Of a stretch of 64,000 nucleotides of DNA, positions 34,791 to 43,015 are shown piece after piece. A program made the translations under genes and the position numbers. The notes under the pieces were generated by a model. That model was given only the letters and a program-made list of their open reading frames with translations, searched no databases and was not told the origin of the DNA. The DNA is from Candidatus Anammoxibacter sp. (GTDB lineage Bacteria; Planctomycetota; Brocadiia; Brocadiales; Anammoxibacteraceae), in the NCBI GenBank assembly GCA_021777105.1, contig JAIQZQ010000101.1:1-64000 (forward strand), written 5' to 3'. Positions within the stretch are counted from its first letter, which is position 1. Every line of letters begins with the position of its first letter.

Positions 34791-35977
34791 TTATTCTTCC
34801 TTCTCCTGCCCAACGCCTTCTTCACATTCCCTTTCCATCTCAATCAACCGTTTTTCCCTTTCCAGCTCCCTTGCCAGTTCTTCTTCACTTGGCAGATACA
34901 ACATGTATTTGGAAGCAAAAAGCTGTTTGTTTTCGTTTAGTATTGAGTACTTTACAATGGCTTTATCTTTTTCAGTGCAAAGAATAAGGCCCACAGTCGG
35001 GTTGTCATCCTCGACTTTTTGCAGGTCGTCAAACATGCGCATATACATATCCATCTGGCCCACATCCTGATGTGTCAATTCGCCGGTTTTCAAATCAACC
35101 AGAACAAAGCATTTCAGGTGGTAGTTGTAAAAGACCAGATCTATATAAAACTCTTTTGTTTCAGTAGAGATCCGTTTTTGACGGGCGACAAACGCAAAGC
35201 CTTTGCCCAGTTCAAGTAGAAAGGATTGTATATTGTCAATAATTGCTTTTTCTATATCGGATTCGCGCACTATTGCCGATTCCGGCAATCCCAGGAAATC
35301 CAGTATATATGGATTCTTGATACTGTCAGATGGTTTGGATACGGTATGTCCCTCTCCGGCTAATTTTATAACGCTTGCTTTATCATTGCTTTTTAACAAT
35401 CTTGCAAAAAGGAGTGTGTGAATCTGGCGTTGAAGGTGATTAACCTCCCAATTCTCTTTTTCCGACTCAATTTCGTAAAACAAGCGTTCATTGCGATTTT
35501 CTATCCTCATTAAGATTCTATAATGAGACCATCCAATCCAAGCTTGGGTGAAAACCCTAAATCAGCCTCTTTTTTGCCGACCGCAAGTGACATATCATTC
35601 AATATGCCACTTTGGGTGTGGCATTTTTCCTTCTTATCCAATTCGCCACATCCAATGTGGCGGATCTCCGGAGAACGTTCCGTATAAGCGGTATAAAAAT
35701 TTCTGAAATAACGTAAATTCGTGGTAGAAAAACCTCTGCCGTACTTATCGGTTAATTTTTTTGACAATTTCCCGATAACCTGTTTGCCATATTCGGCCCT
35801 GCCTTTACCCTGTTGAATCTCATCAACAATTTCACGCCCTATTAGCCAGTAGGCAATTACCATGTTGCCATTAACAGCCCTGACAACATTTGACCGGGCC
35901 TGTTCAAGTATTGAAACAACCCGGTCGAAAATATTTGTTCCACATGGTTTTATTATTTTATTAGCGTCCTTAGTCAT
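34791..35977 (-). pseudogene. frameshifted DUF1016 (YhcG-type) PD-(D/E)XK nuclease
   Basis: Two adjacent frames make one protein. 35977-35510 encodes the DUF1016 N-terminal domain (ARSNVVRAVNGNMVIAYWLI, RGFSTTNLRYFRNFY). 35510-34791 encodes the C-terminal nuclease domain (ELGKGFAFVARQKRIS, FYIDLVFYNYHLKCFVLVDL with the D..x-L-K core). At 35531-35540 the coding strand reads TTGGATTGGAT; removing five duplicated bases restores G-W-S-H-Y-R-I-L-M-R-I-E, the normal junction. A downstream ATG could still allow the nuclease half to be made. DUF1016 genes are frequent in type I restriction loci, and an HsdM tail lies just upstream. Confidence 0.8.
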
Positions 35978-35995
35978 ATTAAACTCCGCTCTCTG

Positions 35996-36206
35996 TTAAT
36001 TGGAACTGCTCTTTTTCTCACTTTGCCCCTCCGTATCAATTAAAGTCAATATCTCCTGTAATTCATCAACACACGCATTCAGCTCGGTTATGGCGTCGCT
36101 CGCCAATACCTGCGGTTTGGGGAGGGAGTTTGTGTTTTCAAGCCCTTCATCCTTCATCCTTTAACCATGTAATATCAAGGTTGTAGCCGCGTTTTTTTAT
36201 TTGAGA
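35996..36206 (-). pseudogene. C-terminal remnant of a type I restriction methylase (HsdM)
   Basis: The minus strand reads KKRGYNLDITWLKDEGLENT, then NSLPKPQVLASDAITELNAC and VDELQEILTLIDTEGQSEKK to a stop at 35996. RGYNLDITWLKDE followed by LPxPxxLAxxAxxxLxxxxxEL is the end of a type I N6-adenine methylase subunit. Only about 70 residues remain; upstream there is an in-frame TAA and no methylase domain. The DUF1016 gene begins 19 bp after the stop, as it would in an intact operon. The fragment marks a deletion of a restriction-modification locus. Confidence 0.6.
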
Positions 36207-36385
36207 AAGTGTAAATTAACGAAATCGGTCGCCTTGGACAAGGTCTTGTTGATTAATGTAAATAACTCCCTCAAATGTTAAGGCGAGTGGGCGCGGCTAT
36301 ACTACATCGTGAATTGATTTGGTTAAGTGATTGGAATGCATGGAAAATTTCCGTAGTCTCACAAACAATTTGATAATATCTTACC

Positions 36386-36585
36386 TTAAGTCGTTGTGTC
36401 GCCGGGCATCAAAGGGTTTATGGTTTTAAACCCAATAAGTTGCGCAACTTTGCAAAGATTCTGATCTGCTACAACAAAAGCCAAATCTTATTTTCTTAAT
36501 CTGTTATTAACTTTGTGACGGTTTCCGAGCCTTCTTCATCGTGGAAAAATTTTACAAGAGCGGAAGTGTCAAAAAACAAGTTCAT
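36386..36585 (-). pseudogene. PIN-domain (VapC-type) toxin with internal deletion
   Basis: The start MNLFFDTSALVKFFHDEEGS then ETVTKLITD, with D6 the first catalytic acid, runs into a stop. Two frames away the tail DLAFVVADQNLCKVAQLIGF then KTINPLMPGDTTT ends at 36386. Together they are the first 30 and last 30 or so residues of a roughly 135-residue PIN toxin; the middle with the other acidic residues is gone. The start overlaps the intact antitoxin stop by 4 bp (ATGA). Confidence 0.7.
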
Positions 36586-36797
36586 ATTCTATCTTCCCTT
36601 TCAGATAATATTTCATCGCTTATAGATCCTTTGCATTGTTTTAGCGCATTCCTTACCCTTAGATAAGCGGGATTATCTTCTCTTTCCTTATGCTCCGGCG
36701 TTTTGCTTTTAATTGAAAGTATCATATCATAGACTCTCATCAGATCAAGAGGACTCATACCCTCTAACTCTTCAATTGCCTGTTCCTTTATTTTCAT
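36582..36797 (-). CDS. antitoxin of a deleted PIN toxin
   Basis: 71 residues, helical and charged; MKIKEQAIEELEGMSPLDLM then RVYDMILSIK is the N-terminal helical part common in VapB-like antitoxins that precede PIN toxins of the LFFDTSALVKFF type. The C-terminal half is polar and would wrap the toxin. It is intact while its partner is destroyed, so there is no selective barrier to its own loss. Confidence 0.6.
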   Translation of the reverse strand: MKIKEQAIEELEGMSPLDLMRVYDMILSIKSKTPEHKEREDNPAYLRVRNALKQCKGSISDEILSEREDRI

Positions 36798-37159
36798 TGC
36801 ATCCCCTCTTTTATTGTTATTGCATATATAACCATAAATTAATATAGATTATTTATGTCCTTGCCTTGCCTTGGATTTGATATATTTAACGTTAAGACCA
36901 GTTACGACAAACTTCCTGATTAAAGATTTAAGTTTAAAGTTACCAAATACTTACAGATAAAACAATTTAAAATCTGATGTTAATAGCTGTTGTTTTAATT
37001 TTTCGAGCTATTTCGCGTCTTTTAGCTTGACGTTTAAAACATTGAGTGGCAGTCAAACAACTGCGTCAATTACAGAGAAACATACTGTAATTTGACTGCT
37101 TTGTAAATATATGTTACACTTTTATTTTCTGGTTTTACTTTTATCTGAAGGTTTTACTT
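36798..37159. other. gene-free divergent spacer between two toxin-antitoxin loci
   Basis: AT-rich, no gene seen. TTGACT at 37091-37096 followed 16 bases later by TTACAC is a weak candidate promoter for the rightward VapBC operon. CTGTAATTTGACTG and CAGTCAAAC-like phrases (37049-37096) form an imperfect inverted repeat that could be a VapB operator. Confidence 0.35.
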
Positions 37160-37450
37160 ATGGTTATTGTAACAACATCCATAAAAGGTCAGGTCGTCAT
37201 ACCAAAGAAAGAGAGAGAGAGGCTAGGGATAAAGCCGGGCGCCAAGGTAATGATTGAGACTGTAAAAGACCATATAGAAATCCGTCCTTTGCCTGAAGAG
37301 CCTATTGAATATCTCTGCGGTATATTCGAAAATTGCCGGGAATCTCTTACCGGCGCGCTTATAGATGAACGTAACAAGGAGCGTAAGCATGAACAAAACA
37401 AAACTGCTGGACTCATTCGCAATACTGGCTCTGCTAAAAAAAGAAGATAA
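37160..37450 (+). CDS. AbrB-type VapB antitoxin
   Basis: 96 residues. TTSIKGQVVIPKKERERLGI and KPGAKVMIE form the SpoVT/AbrB swapped-hairpin DNA-binding domain; the C-terminal half would neutralise the toxin. It overlaps the VapC start by 62 bp, more than the usual few bases, so its last 20 residues (rich in Lys and Arg) share DNA with the toxin N-terminus. Either the long overlap is natural or the antitoxin lost its original stop. Confidence 0.8.
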   Translation: MVIVTTSIKGQVVIPKKERERLGIKPGAKVMIETVKDHIEIRPLPEEPIEYLCGIFENCRESLTGALIDERNKERKHEQNKTAGLIRNTGSAKKRR

Positions 37451-37790
37451 TTATCATTTCGTGCTTGAGCTTTTAAACAAAGCAAAAATCGGCAAAAACA
37501 GACTTGTTATGAACCAAATTAACGCCGGCGAAATATATTACATCGTTAAAAAACGAAACCTCACTGCTGATTTTAATACATTCTGGAATACATTTCTTAT
37601 GCTTCCTATAGCTTTTATCGCCAATGATTTTAATCATGTTGTTGAATCCGCAAAAATAAAGAGCCAATTCCCTCTCTCATACGCTGATTCGTTTGCGGTT
37701 TATACCGCTGTAAAAGAAGGGGCGTCAATAGTAACCGGCGATCCTGAATTTAAAAGCGTTGAAGGTATAGTAAAAATTGAATGGATCTAA
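37389..37790 (+). CDS. VapC-type PIN-domain ribonuclease toxin
   Basis: 133 residues. The acidic PIN residues are present: D in KLLDSFAILALL at the N-terminus, E in GEIYY, D in YADSFAVYTA, and D in VTGDPEF. This small fold cleaves tRNA or rRNA when freed from VapB. The ATG at 37389 is preceded by AAGGAG, ruling out the longer frame from 37365. The pair appears complete. Confidence 0.85.
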   Translation: MNKTKLLDSFAILALLKKEDNYHFVLELLNKAKIGKNRLVMNQINAGEIYYIVKKRNLTADFNTFWNTFLMLPIAFIANDFNHVVESAKIKSQFPLSYADSFAVYTAVKEGASIVTGDPEFKSVEGIVKIEWI

Positions 37791-37948
37791 ATTTTAAGAT
37801 GTTTTGGTTCCATGCATTGAAAATAAAGTTTATGGATATCGCGATTAAGATGGATGTAAGAGCCAAAAACCGCTATTTACTCCTGAAATTTTAAAAATTT
37901 AGCGGATATTTGGGATATGCGTAAGGCGTTGTGCTGCCGTAACATGGC

Positions 37949-37992
37949 GAGGGAAAAAGAAATTGACTTCTTTTTCCCTCATGTGTTAGAAT
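37949..37992 (+). promoter_or_regulatory. promoter with a 13-bp inverted repeat over the -35 box
   Basis: GAGGGAAAAAGAA (37949-37961) and its exact complement (37968-37980) flank ATTGAC. TTGACT at 37963-37968 and TAGAAT at 37987-37992 with 18-bp spacing make a plausible sigma-70 promoter for the bifunctional nuclease gene. The palindrome lies exactly across the -35 box, the position of a repressor site. Confidence 0.5.
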
Positions 37993-38062
37993 TTGAACTA
38001 TCTGAAACCAACGGGAATATTGGATAGTTTTAAAGACTATTGATTTTTACAAAAAGGCGATT

Positions 38063-38491
38063 ATGAGTTTTAAAGGCGTTGATGATTTGGTTCATATGGT
38101 TTTGTCACGGATTATGATATCGGAGAATAGCGACCATCAGATCATTGTGCTTAAGGAGAAGGACGGTGATCGTAACTTTCCTATTGTAATCGGCATACAG
38201 GAAGCCTGGGCTATTGATAGGGCGGTAAAGAATATTCCCACTCCACGGCCTCTTACTCATGACTTGATGGGAAATATTATAAATGGCCTTGACATTGGCG
38301 TTGAGCGCATTACAATAAACGACCTTAAGAACAACACTTTTTACGCGACTATTGCGTTAAAGCAAAACGGTTCGAAGTTTGAGATCGACGCAAGACCCAG
38401 CGACGCTATTGTTTTGGCGACTCAAATGAAGTCGGAGATCTTTGTTTCCAGAAAAGTTTTAGACGAGGTTTGCAAGATAGACTCAATGTAA
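38063..38491 (+). CDS. bifunctional nuclease domain protein (DUF151/BFN)
   Basis: 142 residues. VVIG-type core seen as FPIVIGIQEAWAIDR, RPLTHDLMGNIINGL and DARPSDAIVLATQMKSEIFV are the hallmarks of the BFN (DUF151) family, which has DNase and RNase activity in plants and is widespread but little studied in bacteria. Single gene with its own promoter (37949-37992) and terminator (38528-38556). Confidence 0.9.
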   Translation: MSFKGVDDLVHMVLSRIMISENSDHQIIVLKEKDGDRNFPIVIGIQEAWAIDRAVKNIPTPRPLTHDLMGNIINGLDIGVERITINDLKNNTFYATIALKQNGSKFEIDARPSDAIVLATQMKSEIFVSRKVLDEVCKIDSM

Positions 38492-38527
38492 TGAGTTAAA
38501 TAAAGAGTTAAATCCTAAATTTTATGT

Positions 38528-38556
38528 TGAAACCGGGTGGTTTCAGCTTTTGTTTT
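38528..38556 (+). terminator. terminator of the bifunctional nuclease gene
   Basis: TGAAACC, loop GGGT, GGTTTCA (38528-38545), followed by GCTTTTGTTTTTT. Confidence 0.6.
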
Positions 38557-38572
38557 TTGTGGTCGACACTTT

Positions 38573-38664
38573 GGAGGGATGGCCGAGTGGACGATGGCGG
38601 CAGTCTTGAAAACTGTTGTCCCGAGGGATCGGGACCGTGGGTTCGAATCCTACTCCCTCCGCCA
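38573..38664 (+). tRNA. tRNA-Ser (anticodon UGA)
   Basis: 92 nt with a long variable arm, as in serine tRNAs. Acceptor GGAGGGA pairs with TCCCTCC, the anticodon loop is CTTGAAA with TGA, the T-loop is GTTCGAATCC, and CCA is encoded. It reads UCN codons. Confidence 0.95.
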
Positions 38665-38742
38665 TTTTTGGCGAGTTTTGGGCGACCGCAAGGAAACTTG
38701 ATTGTTAAGTTGTAGTTTGCGTTTTATTTGATATATGTAAAT

Positions 38743-38835
38743 GGAGAGGTGGCTGAGCGGCTTAAAGCGGTGGGTTGCTAACTCATTGTCTCGTTTTAGG
38801 CGGGACCCCGGGTTCGAATCCCGGCCTCTCCGCCA
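38743..38835 (+). tRNA. tRNA-Ser (anticodon GCU)
   Basis: 93 nt with a long variable arm. Acceptor GGAGAGG pairs with CCTCTCC, the anticodon loop is TTGCTAA with GCT, the T-loop is GTTCGAATCC, and CCA is encoded. It reads AGY codons. It lies 78 bp after the UGA serine tRNA, so both are probably co-transcribed and end at 38926. Confidence 0.95.
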
Positions 38836-38889
38836 TTTTTTGGTTTTGAGTTTTTTTTTACTCGAAATTTCCAACGCCTTAACTAAAAT

Positions 38890-38926
38890 GGCGTCTCGGC
38901 TTTGGCCGGGGCGCCTATTTTTTTTT
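38890..38926 (+). terminator. terminator of the tRNA-Ser pair, abutting the next start codon
   Basis: GGCGTCTCGG (38890-38899) and CCGGGGCGCC (38906-38915) form a 10-bp stem with two G-U pairs. A T-rich tail (38916-38926, TATTTTTTTTT) ends exactly where the ATG of the phosphodiesterase gene begins. Confidence 0.75.
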
Positions 38927-39397
38927 ATGAAAATAGGTTTAATCTCAGACTCGCACGATAATGTGCCTGTTGTAAAGGCGGCTGTCAGGTTGTTTAACGA
39001 CGCAAATGTTGAGCGTATAATTCACGCGGGTGATTATGTGGCGCCTTTTAGCGTTAAGGAGTTGTTAAAGGCGGATGCGCCTTTGACGGGCATCTTTGGA
39101 AACAATGATGGTGAAAAGATCGGGATTAAGAATTTATGCAGTGAGATCTTTGAAGGTCCATACTCTATTGAGCTAAATAATAAGAAGATTACAATTGTGC
39201 ATGCTATTGAAGGGCTTGATGCGGGGTTGAGGGATAAAAGCGACGTTGTTGTTTACGGACACACTCACGCGGCTGAAATTAAAAAAGACGGCCCATTAAT
39301 TATAAATCCCGGCGAATGCGGGGGATGGGTGAACGGGACGTGTTCTGTGGCTATTTTAGACCTGAATACGATGGATGCGGAGATTATGGAGATTTAA
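38927..39397 (+). CDS. YfcE/MJ0936-type metallophosphodiesterase
   Basis: 156 residues. MKIGLISDSHDN, HAGDYV, FGNNDG, VHAI and VYGHTHAAEI are the calcineurin-like metal sites in order, and the short length matches the YfcE/MJ0936 family of cytoplasmic phosphodiesterases. The ATG at 38927 gives the canonical N-terminus but follows a terminator T-tract directly, so there is no Shine-Dalgarno; translation would be leaderless-like or depend on read-through. The frame upstream through the tRNA is a shadow. Confidence 0.85.
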   Translation: MKIGLISDSHDNVPVVKAAVRLFNDANVERIIHAGDYVAPFSVKELLKADAPLTGIFGNNDGEKIGIKNLCSEIFEGPYSIELNNKKITIVHAIEGLDAGLRDKSDVVVYGHTHAAEIKKDGPLIINPGECGGWVNGTCSVAILDLNTMDAEIMEI

Positions 39398-39460
39398 AAA
39401 CGAAAGAGGCGAAGCTGTGCCGTTTAAGTGGGCTGGAAAGCAAATTTACACACCCCTCGT

Positions 39461-39480
39461 TCCCCTCTTTTTAGAGGGGA
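39461..39480. repeat. interspersed CTCT-TTTT-AGAG hairpin, copy 2
   Basis: TCCCCTCT, loop TTTT, AGAGGGGA, preceded by GGAAAGCAAATTTACACACCC (39435-39455). The same leader and hairpin recur at 40038-40073. Confidence 0.6.
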
Positions 39481-39592
39481 GGTTGCTAGCTGTTACTTGT
39501 TCCAGCATTAAGAGTTGTGAGCAAGATTAGGGCTGTGCCTTGTGCGAGGCTGTGTTAAATTACATTTACGATAATATCATATAAAGTTGATA

Positions 39593-40033
39593 ATGAAAAA
39601 AACAAATTTTGCGTTCTTTTTAATAATGGCGGGTTTAATTACGGTTGCGTCCGGTTGCGTTACAAGGACGATTAATATTGAGTCTACGCCTTCGAACGCA
39701 TCTGTTTATCTTGATGACAAGTATATAGGTGAAAGTCCGGTGTCCGTGCCGTTTACGCATTACGGAACGCGAAAGATTACTGTTGAGAAAAAGGATGAGG
39801 ATGGAAGGCTGGTATTAAAAAGGGCGATAAATTTCGAAAAGATCAAGCCGCCTCTTTACGAGGTGTTCCCGTTTGACTTTATATCGGAGATTCTTTATCC
39901 GGGCAAGCTTGAAGACAAGCACGATTTCCACTACCAACTGGACGAGTTGGACTTGCCGTCAATAGCGGAGCGTAAAAAACAGATCCTTTTAAACGCCGAA
40001 GACCTCAGGAGAAAAGCCCTGGAGCTTGATTAG
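39593..40033 (+). CDS. PEGA-domain lipoprotein
   Basis: 146 residues. The signal MKKTNFAFFLIMAGLITVAS ends in a lipobox with SGC, so Cys is lipidated. It is followed by a PEGA-like domain: INIESTPSNASVYLDDKYIG then ESPVSVPF. PEGA domains are small surface beta-modules. The C-terminal 50 residues are charged. Probably anchored in an envelope membrane facing the periplasm. The ATG at 39593 is preferred to the TTG two codons upstream. Confidence 0.8.
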   Translation: MKKTNFAFFLIMAGLITVASGCVTRTINIESTPSNASVYLDDKYIGESPVSVPFTHYGTRKITVEKKDEDGRLVLKRAINFEKIKPPLYEVFPFDFISEILYPGKLEDKHDFHYQLDELDLPSIAERKKQILLNAEDLRRKALELD

Positions 40034-40340
40034 GGGTTTGGAAAGCGAATTAACACACCCTCTTTTTAGAGGGGATGTCATTGAATTAAGGATTGTTGCG
40101 CTGTAATTCAAAAACGTTATTTACATTACTTCAACCATTCAGTTTTTAGTGTGAATAGTTTTTCATTATAAGCGCAAATGGAACTATTTTATCATCCTCC
40201 ACTAACCCCTCCCATCAAGGGAGGGGATGTGTGTTGCCCATTGCTTTTTAGAGAGGATGCCGCTTGTGTCAGCGCTCAAAGTTGCGACCAACCGCTTATG
40301 CTTTCCTGCTCTTTACCAACCCCCAATACCTAATTACCAA
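40034..40340. repeat. spacer with two hairpin repeats
   Basis: No gene. Copy 3 of the CTCT-TTTT-AGAG hairpin lies at 40058-40073 (CCCTCT/AGAGGG), and a related palindrome CCCCTCCC-ATCAA-GGGAGGGG at 40206-40226. Both are followed by GATGT. The second could end transcription of glgP, which is convergent from the right. Confidence 0.55.
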
Positions 40341-42899
40341 TTAACTTTTTTCCCCTACCGGCGTTTTCTTAAGTTTCCATATATCATCATTGTACTGCAG
40401 GATAGACCTGTCGCTTGAGAATTTGCCCATTCGCGCAATATTTAGGAGGGCCATTTTAGCCCAGGCCTCTTTGTTGTTGTAAAGCGCGGCAACTTGTTCT
40501 TGTGTATCTTTAAAAGGCAATAAATCCTTTAACGTGAAATAGGCGTCGTGCCTTGCCAGGGATTCGGCTAAGTCTTGTAGAATGCCGCGTTCTTCAGGGA
40601 TGTCGGTTAACTCGTTTGAAGATAGTTGATCAATAACTTTGCGAACGTTTTCGTTGTTGTCGCAAATGTCCATAGGGTCGTATCCGGTTTGGCGGAGATG
40701 TTTGACGTCGTCTACCGTTAATCCAAATATAAACATATTTTCAAGGCCAATCTCCTCGGACATTTCAACATTAGCTCCGTCCATAGTGCCTATTGTCAAA
40801 GCTCCGTTTAACGCAAGCTTCATATTGCCTGTTCCTGACGCTTCAAATCCCGCAGTTGAGATCTGTTCGCTTACATCCGCCGCAATAAGCAATTTTTCAG
40901 CCAGCGAGACGTTGTAATTTTCCAGAAACACAACTTTTATTTTGTCGTTAACATCGTTGTCGTTGTTAATAACGCGCGCCAGGATGTTGATAAACTTAAT
41001 AATCGATTTGGCCTGATGGTAACCCGGCGCTGATTTAGCCGCAAACATAAAAGTTCTAGGCGCAACTGCCTTGCCGGGATCGCTTTTTAATTCGTTATAC
41101 AACATCAGGATATAGAGAGCGTTCATCAATTGCCGTTTGTATTCATGCAATCTTTTTGCCTGAACGTCAAAAATTGAGTCAACGTCAATTTCAATCAGGC
41201 CTGTAACCTTTCCTTTAGCGTCCTTTACAGGGTTGTTTTTGTATATGTAATCCCTGAGTTTCTCTTTATTTCTGCGTTTAATCTCCATAAGTTGGGTTAG
41301 AAAGGCGGAGTCGTTTGCGAACTCCTCCAGTTTTTTCAACTCAAACAGGTCGGTAATCCATTTGTCGCCTATTTTGCCGGTAATTAAACCCGCAAGTTCG
41401 GGGTTTGGCTTAAGCAGCCATCTTCTTGGCGTAATTCCGTTTGTTTTGTTATTCAGTTTGCCGGGAAACATATCGTGAAAATCGTGGAGAGTCTCTTCTT
41501 TAAGTATCCGTGTATGCAATTCTGCCACTCCGTTTACCGAATGGCTGCCGGCTACCGCGAGATTCGCCATTCTTACCTTGCCGTTTTCAATAATAGACAT
41601 GTTTCGCACATGGTCCATATTGCCTGAATAACGATCCCATATGTCTTTGCAGAAATCGTGGTTTATTATCTCGATAATCTCGTAGTTTCGCGGGATAAGC
41701 TCTTTCATCATATGGCAATCCCACTCCTCCAGGGCCTCGCGCATAATTGTGTGGTTTGTGTAAGCGCAGGTTTTTACAGTGATATCCCATGCTTTGTCCC
41801 ATGCCACGCCCTCTTCATCCACCAGCAATCGCATTAACTCGGTCACCACGAGCGAAGGGTGGGTGTCGTTAATCTGTATCGCGGCGGTTTCATGGAAAGA
41901 GTCAAAGTTATTATGCCTCTTTTTGTAAGTCCTAAAAATATCCTGCGTGCTTGCCGAAACCAGAATGTATTGTTGTTTCAGACGCAAACGTTTTCCCGGG
42001 TCATGATTATCATTGGGATACAAAATTGCCACCATTGTCAGGTCGTCGTGGCTTATAACGTTTTTGAGCGCGTTTTCGTAATCGCCCACATCAAACGCGC
42101 TGATGTTAAAGCTGTTGTAATCAGGCACTGAAGTGCTCCATAACCGCAGCGTGTTGACGGTGCCGTTTCGATAGCCGATAATTGGGGTATCAAACGGAAC
42201 CGCGGCAACCTCTTCAAAGTCCTTAAGCCCGGTCTTCTCCTTGCCGCGCAGGATGTTGTCTCTGCAAATGCGCCCCCCGAACCTGACCATAACGGTGTCT
42301 TCCCGGCGTTTTATCTCCCATGGGTTTCCATGTTGCAGCCACTGGTCAGGGTGTTCAACCTGATAGCCGTCCAATATCTCCTGACGGAATATGCCGTAAT
42401 CGTAACGAAGGCCATAACCATGGCCGGGCAATTGCTGAGTGGCCATTGAGTCAAGATAACATGCGGCCAGCCTGCCCAAACCGCCGTTGCCGAGCCCGGC
42501 GTCCATCTCAATATCTTCAATTTCGTTCAAACTTAAACCCAGCGATTCAATCAGGCCGGCGACTTCTTTGTCTGCGCCGAGGTTAATAAGATTGTTCCCT
42601 AAAAACCTGCCTGTTAAATATTCGGCAGATAAATAGAACAACTGCTTTACGTTGCCGTTTTTGTACTGCTGGTTTGTGGCGATCCAGTTGTCCATAATCC
42701 TGTCTCTCACAGCCAGGGCCAGGGCCTTATAGACGTGCGGAAAGAGTTTAAGATTAACCGCGTCTTTAATTGTAACAACCCCTTTCAGGCCAAGCCCCTG
42801 GGTCTTTTGTAAATGATATTTCATCTCCACCCTTAGTGGGTGTTCGTCAGAGAAGACTTCGCTTTTTGCGGATGATTGATTTTCGCTCTCTTTTTGCAT
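40341..42899 (-). CDS. glgP: glycogen/starch phosphorylase
   Basis: 852 residues, full length for the family. It releases glucose-1-phosphate from alpha-1,4-glucans using PLP and phosphate. NGGLGRLAACYLDSMATQ and GYGLRYDYGIF are in the N-terminal half. The PLP and active-site region near residue 670 includes EASGTGNMKLALNGALTIGT and MDGANVEM, with the lysine in TGNMKLA. Cytoplasmic, catabolic partner of the glgA-glgC genes 2.8 kb away on the other strand. Confidence 0.95.
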   Translation of the reverse strand: MQKESENQSSAKSEVFSDEHPLRVEMKYHLQKTQGLGLKGVVTIKDAVNLKLFPHVYKALALAVRDRIMDNWIATNQQYKNGNVKQLFYLSAEYLTGRFLGNNLINLGADKEVAGLIESLGLSLNEIEDIEMDAGLGNGGLGRLAACYLDSMATQQLPGHGYGLRYDYGIFRQEILDGYQVEHPDQWLQHGNPWEIKRREDTVMVRFGGRICRDNILRGKEKTGLKDFEEVAAVPFDTPIIGYRNGTVNTLRLWSTSVPDYNSFNISAFDVGDYENALKNVISHDDLTMVAILYPNDNHDPGKRLRLKQQYILVSASTQDIFRTYKKRHNNFDSFHETAAIQINDTHPSLVVTELMRLLVDEEGVAWDKAWDITVKTCAYTNHTIMREALEEWDCHMMKELIPRNYEIIEIINHDFCKDIWDRYSGNMDHVRNMSIIENGKVRMANLAVAGSHSVNGVAELHTRILKEETLHDFHDMFPGKLNNKTNGITPRRWLLKPNPELAGLITGKIGDKWITDLFELKKLEEFANDSAFLTQLMEIKRRNKEKLRDYIYKNNPVKDAKGKVTGLIEIDVDSIFDVQAKRLHEYKRQLMNALYILMLYNELKSDPGKAVAPRTFMFAAKSAPGYHQAKSIIKFINILARVINNDNDVNDKIKVVFLENYNVSLAEKLLIAADVSEQISTAGFEASGTGNMKLALNGALTIGTMDGANVEMSEEIGLENMFIFGLTVDDVKHLRQTGYDPMDICDNNENVRKVIDQLSSNELTDIPEERGILQDLAESLARHDAYFTLKDLLPFKDTQEQVAALYNNKEAWAKMALLNIARMGKFSSDRSILQYNDDIWKLKKTPVGEKS

Positions 42900-43015
42900 A
42901 GTTAATATTTCTTTGTAAAATTTTTGTGGATTCTAAGATCTCTTAATTTATGTAAAACGCCAATTATAACATATAAGTCAAATGATTTTATTAGATTTTA
43001 TTTTAGCGGTTTACA

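Noticed and set aside
38741-38926. N-terminal extension of the YfcE-like protein
   Set aside because: The extension is a translation of the tRNA-Ser(GCU) gene and terminator; the family N-terminus starts at 38927.
41859-42586. Plus-strand open frames opposite glgP
   Set aside because: Antisense shadows of a full-length, well conserved enzyme.
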